Below are positions 56,648 to 64,000 of a stretch of 64,000 nucleotides of DNA, one piece after another. Origin of the DNA: Lumbricus terrestris (taxonomy: Eukaryota; Annelida; Clitellata; Crassiclitellata; Lumbricidae); the NCBI GenBank assembly GCA_949752735.1, contig OX457036.1, positions 87,774,487 through 87,838,486 of the forward strand. Direction: 5' to 3'. Numbering within the stretch: the first letter of the stretch is position 1; each line of letters starts with the position of its first letter. Both the position numbers and the translations under genes were made by a program. The notes under the pieces are model-generated. The model ran no database searches, was not told where the DNA came from, and worked only from the letters and a program-made list of their open reading frames with translations.

Positions 56648-56815
56648 TGTGAGACTTTAAAATATAGCGGTTGTCTTCTGTCAGTCCTACACTGTACTTA
56701 CTGCCAGTAAGTACAGTGTAGGCCAACCAATATAAATACATTTAGTCTATGGGAGACAGTCAATAGAGGTCAACTGTACCTACCAACATGCGCAAACATG
56801 CACAGTTAATAAAAC
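56647..56815 (-). promoter_or_regulatory. copy C conserved promoter-proximal block and noncoding exon 1
   Basis: TATTTATA (minus) at 56731-56738, conserved donor CACAG|GTATGG at 56647. Between them is a perfect 18-bp inverted repeat (56686-56703 and 56705-56722) absent from copies A and B, which lengthens the spacing to 84 nt. Confidence 0.5.
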
Positions 56816-56849
56816 CCATGCAGTTTTTAATTTAAATATTACTCTAGCT

Positions 56850-57356
<507 letters not shown>

Positions 57357-58743
57357 CTACTAATAGGCTACTACAACTACTACTACTACTGTAATTACTA
57401 CTATTGTTGATGTTATTATTATTAATATTTTCATCATCCTCAGCTTCATATTAATCTTCTGCATCAACGTCATCATCTTCATCATTGCCGTCCTCCTCCT
57501 CCTCATCATCATCATCACATTCTCCGTCTCCTCCTCCTCCTCATAATCATAATCATCATCATTATCATCATCATCACCACCACCATCGTCATAACTATCT
57601 CGCTCATCCAATTCGATAAGCTTTGCATACATGTAGGGCTCATTGTAGGACTGTAGGTTGCATTTCTGTTCTAAGCCTAATAATTCTATGTTGATCGATT
57701 TACTGCTCTGTGTTTTCGATATGGAAACATGGCTGTCCTGTTGTTCCATAAAGGGCCTTTGGACTTGGCTGCTACCAGTTAAGTGTATAAAGACGGCATT
57801 TTACTTCTTTTCCTTCAGGCTTGAATTAATCCCTTTCTACGGAGGGGCCAGCCTCTACGGAGGGTCAGCCAGACGACATTTTACAATAGACCTAACTTTG
57901 AAATGTTCAACATTTGCTATGCTCATTCATATTACGACTAATCGATTGATAATTGTTTTCTTTGTCGTGTGGGTTGACTCAGTGCACCGCCTCTTTGACT
58001 TTGATGCAAATAATTTAGTGAGGCATTCAATGAATAATAAATGACGAAATAATTTCCTGGCGCCCACTTCTACCTGTTTGATCAGTCCCTCTTTGCTTCT
58101 GTCTTCAATGACCCCGGCATGTCCTCTAATATCTCCTGCCACCAGAACGAATAGGCCTAACTCAGAACTCTATAATAGGGTTACTCACTTAAGCCTCACT
58201 CACCTAATCTAGAGATACCACGCTGTGATTCGGTTTTTTTTAGAAGGGATCTATCACCAGAATGCCGTTGTTGATGACTTGTTTGTCGCTAATAATTAAT
58301 CATTGTAGTCTTTTCATAAAACTTGTGATTTAATTTGTTCCTTTATCACCGTTCATTGCTTTGATTTATCTATAGGTCCTACATCATAATGATGAAACAT
58401 GCACCATTGTATGTTTGCAAGTGGAGTAATAAAGAAAATGCTCACTCACGTACTTACTTCAGATTACGAATCTGACCATCCGGTATTCAGTCAAATATGT
58501 TCCGTTAGACATTTCGGACGTTGCTGGAGAATCTGGAACAAGGTGAAGATCAGAGGTTGACCTGGCGAAGGCTTGTTGCTATTTAACGACGCCGCCATAT
58601 CAAAGGTGATAGGCTAAGTGTCGCCCTCCTTATTTTATCCAGGCTTGGGAATGGCACTGCAGCTTGCAACAAGTTGCGTGGTTGGAGCTGGTAAAGACCA
58701 AAGGCTTCATAATTTTGGATACAGTTTGCTTGTATGTGCACTT
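57357..58743. other. intergenic DNA between copies C and D
   Basis: CAT/CTC-rich low complexity to about 57600. About 57690-58090 is the 5' flank block shared with about 28155-28375 and 235-490. No gene is supported. Confidence 0.5.
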
Positions 58744-58749
58744 GTTAGG

Positions 58750-58953
58750 CCTATAGTACCCCTTCGCGCTCGCTACTCAGAGGCGCTCCCGACTGCAGCG
58801 CGGACATTGCATCGGAGTTTCACGCCGAAGCGCTGAGCAATTGCGAGTGAATGACTTGCCCAAGGTCCCTACGCGGAGACTTGAAGTGAGTTCGAACCTG
58901 CAACCCTCCGGCTGCAAGGCAACGAGCATACCCACTACACCACCGCGTCCCAC
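58750..58953 (-). mobile_element. tRNA-derived SINE
   Basis: The minus strand starts with GGTGGTGTAGTGGG and has GGTTCGAACTC (B box), CCTTGGGCAA and GCGCTTCGGCGTGAAACTCC, as in the SINEs at 45691 and 47201. Confidence 0.78.
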
Positions 58954-59610
58954 AGTTGACCAATGACGGCTAGCGTAACAATAGCCAATCCACTGCCACG
59001 CTGCAGTCGCCGCTTTAATAATTATTATTTATAAAATGTCAACATGTACGATTGTACGTATCGGCATCAAGTAAAGTTAAATCGGCGAATTGCAATCTGA
59101 AATGTTTCTAGTTTGGCCATTAAAATTATTATTATTATTAATTTCTAGCTGGTTGATTAATGCGCAATATAAAGATCTTCGAATATGCACGCATGCGCAT
59201 GACATTATGCTCATAATTATGATGCTTTTTGCTATAAAAGATAGGCCTAATAATATTGCACGATGTCTTTCTGAATGACTTATTCCTCCAAAGCACGTAG
59301 TCTATTTTACGGATTTATGCACTTCCTCACACAGTACAACTATTTAGACGAGCAGGCAATTAACCGATCGAAAAGAAATCTGAGGAGAACAGGCAGAAAC
59401 AGTAGGCCTAGTGCCTCTAGATCTGGGCGCGAGCTATAACAGGAAGCTGAGTAAGACCATTCCACAGCAAAGGAACCAACAGAGGCAAGGACTGTGGCAG
59501 TCCGAGACTGTGGTTCTCGAAGGTCATGACGGTCTAAAGATCGAGAGATTGCGAGTAGTTGTAGCTAAGGTCTATAGGTCGCCAAATAAGATCGCCAAGG
59601 TAGCTTGGAG
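58954..59610. other. intergenic DNA
   Basis: No gene recognised. 59085-59250 resembles about 31490-31600 (array-duplicated sequence). Confidence 0.45.
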
Positions 59611-59767
59611 CTTGACCCCAGTAGCGGCGCCAGGGGGCTAGGGGGTTAAGCCCCTCCTAAAAAAGGCCATCCGGTTTTTTAATGTAAAAATGAAATATTT
59701 CCGTGATTAGCCCACCTAAAAAATGTCGTCAGAAAACTGAAATCCCGGCGCAGCCACTGCTTGACCC
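59611..59767. mobile_element. hAT-like MITE with 8-bp TSD CTTGACCC
   Basis: Element 59619-59759 (141 bp), ends CAGTAGCGGCGCCAGG and CCCGGCGCAGCCACTG, flanked by CTTGACCC at 59611-59618 and 59760-59767. Confidence 0.88.
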
Positions 59768-60811
59768 CAGACATCTGGTAAGTTGTAGCCTAGGTAAGAA
59801 AGTGAATTGCAAACAGAATCTGAGCAGGTAAGCCTCGTAAGGGAAGCCAGTTTAGGTGTTCAGTCATTGCAAACGAGCATTCACAAAACATTGATTTTTG
59901 AATCGTGGTTTGGTTTTATGATCGTGGTCTGTGTATGCACATTGCATAATCTAACAGCGTCTTTCAGTATCTACTCTGGAGGAGAGGCTGCAGCTAACAT
60001 TATTCTAACAGCAATTGCAGGAGATACATGTAGCCTAATTATTCTATGTCATGAGGTGTAGACATGAAAGAAAAAATTATGCAAAGAAAGGCCTAAATAA
60101 TTCGCAAGTTATTTTATTACATGAAACAGTCACTCGAAGTGAAATAGGGGAGTGTTCGAAGAGTGCTAAAAGTGAATAGTTTATGGCGAACAATTCATGC
60201 TTTCCGCAATGTCAAATACGAGACAAAGATTTAATGTTGAAATCTCTGCAGAACCTCCCGCACGGGCATTAAACCAAACCACCAGTCAGTCACATATCGT
60301 CAAGCAATGAAACCATATAAAAACCACGAATTATGTTATACTTACTTAAAAATTAATAGTATTATTGAATCAATTTGCTGGCATCTATTTGAATATAGCG
60401 ACCAATCAGAAATTTGGGCCATGACAATTTTCTGCAGGTCAGAGCCAAGTCGTAGGCCTACATTCGATGTGTCCAACCAGACTTGTCTTGTCTTAACCAA
60501 CTGTCCCACGGGTCGGGTGGATGTTAGTTGTCGGTTCAAATCCCATCAGAATTCGACTGAAAAAATTTCAGGTTGGATTCTTCAAACGACCTCAGGATGG
60601 ATGCCCGTGATGTATCTTAACGTTGAAATAAAATTATTTTCAAAATAATTGCAAAATATGACCTTTCAGTTTATTTAATCAACAGTTGTGCATCGATGAA
60701 ACTTAGTGTCATATAAATGAATAAATTAGCATAATTAATGTGATCGGGTCGGATGTCTTTAAATATTGACTCATGAAAAACTCAAGAGTCTAACAAAACC
60801 ATAACAATTGC
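59768..60811. other. 3' flank of copy D
   Basis: Non-coding and similar to the other 3' flanks, for example TGTGTCCAACCAGACTTGTC near 60470. Confidence 0.5.

Positions 60812-64000
<3,189 letters not shown>

Overview
The window is eukaryotic, intron-containing and rich in transposons. The recurrent AGGCCTA words, AT-rich introns, abundant CTA/CAT/AAT microsatellites and dense short inverted-repeat elements resemble sea urchin or sea cucumber DNA as I know it. I infer an ambulacrarian (probably echinoderm) chromosome; the exact species cannot be read from the sequence.

The main content is a tandem array of at least four paralogous genes, all on the minus strand. In transcription order they are copy D (right edge, 5' end outside the window), C (about 56.65-48.84 kb), B (39.91-33.13 kb) and A (26.02-20.03 kb). 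Each has the same architecture. A putative small noncoding exon 1 is followed by exon 2 (signal peptide plus PAN/apple-like cysteine domain), a 31-nt micro-exon 3, exon 4 (long cysteine-poor Ser/Thr repeat stalk built from 36-bp units) and exon 5 (short fibrinogen-related domain). Exon phases (0, 1, 1) and lengths fit exactly in A, B and C, giving secreted proteins of about 627, 765 and 615 residues. A/C and B/D form two alternating subtypes, which suggests duplication of a two-gene block. The repeat stalk differs strongly in unit sequence and number between copies. Sequence from the left window edge (about 235-490) matches 5' flanks of A and C, so the array probably continues leftward. Together these look like diversified secreted lectin-like recognition proteins. 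That role is inference.

From 5.8 to 18.5 kb, downstream of copy A, lies a nearly intact Ty3/gypsy-type LTR retrotransposon of about 12.7 kb. It has 1.44-kb LTRs that are almost identical, a CTCT target-site duplication, a primer-binding site, a polypurine tract, and gag, protease, RT, RNase H and integrase. An ORF that probably supplies the N-terminus of Gag starts inside the LTR. Two single-base frame changes lie in homopolymers. The 4.3 kb after pol is non-coding, contains diverged internal duplications and a 60-bp tandem repeat, and hosts a nested 1.56-kb DNA transposon.

The rest is intergenic and intronic DNA with many small mobile elements whose ends I could define. They include several hAT-like MITEs with 8-bp duplications, two elements of a TAGnGTGGTCC family with 9-bp duplications, a probable Helitron, a TA-flanked element, tRNA-derived SINEs, LINE 3' fragments, minisatellites and long trinucleotide microsatellites. 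No rRNA, CRISPR or prokaryotic feature was found.
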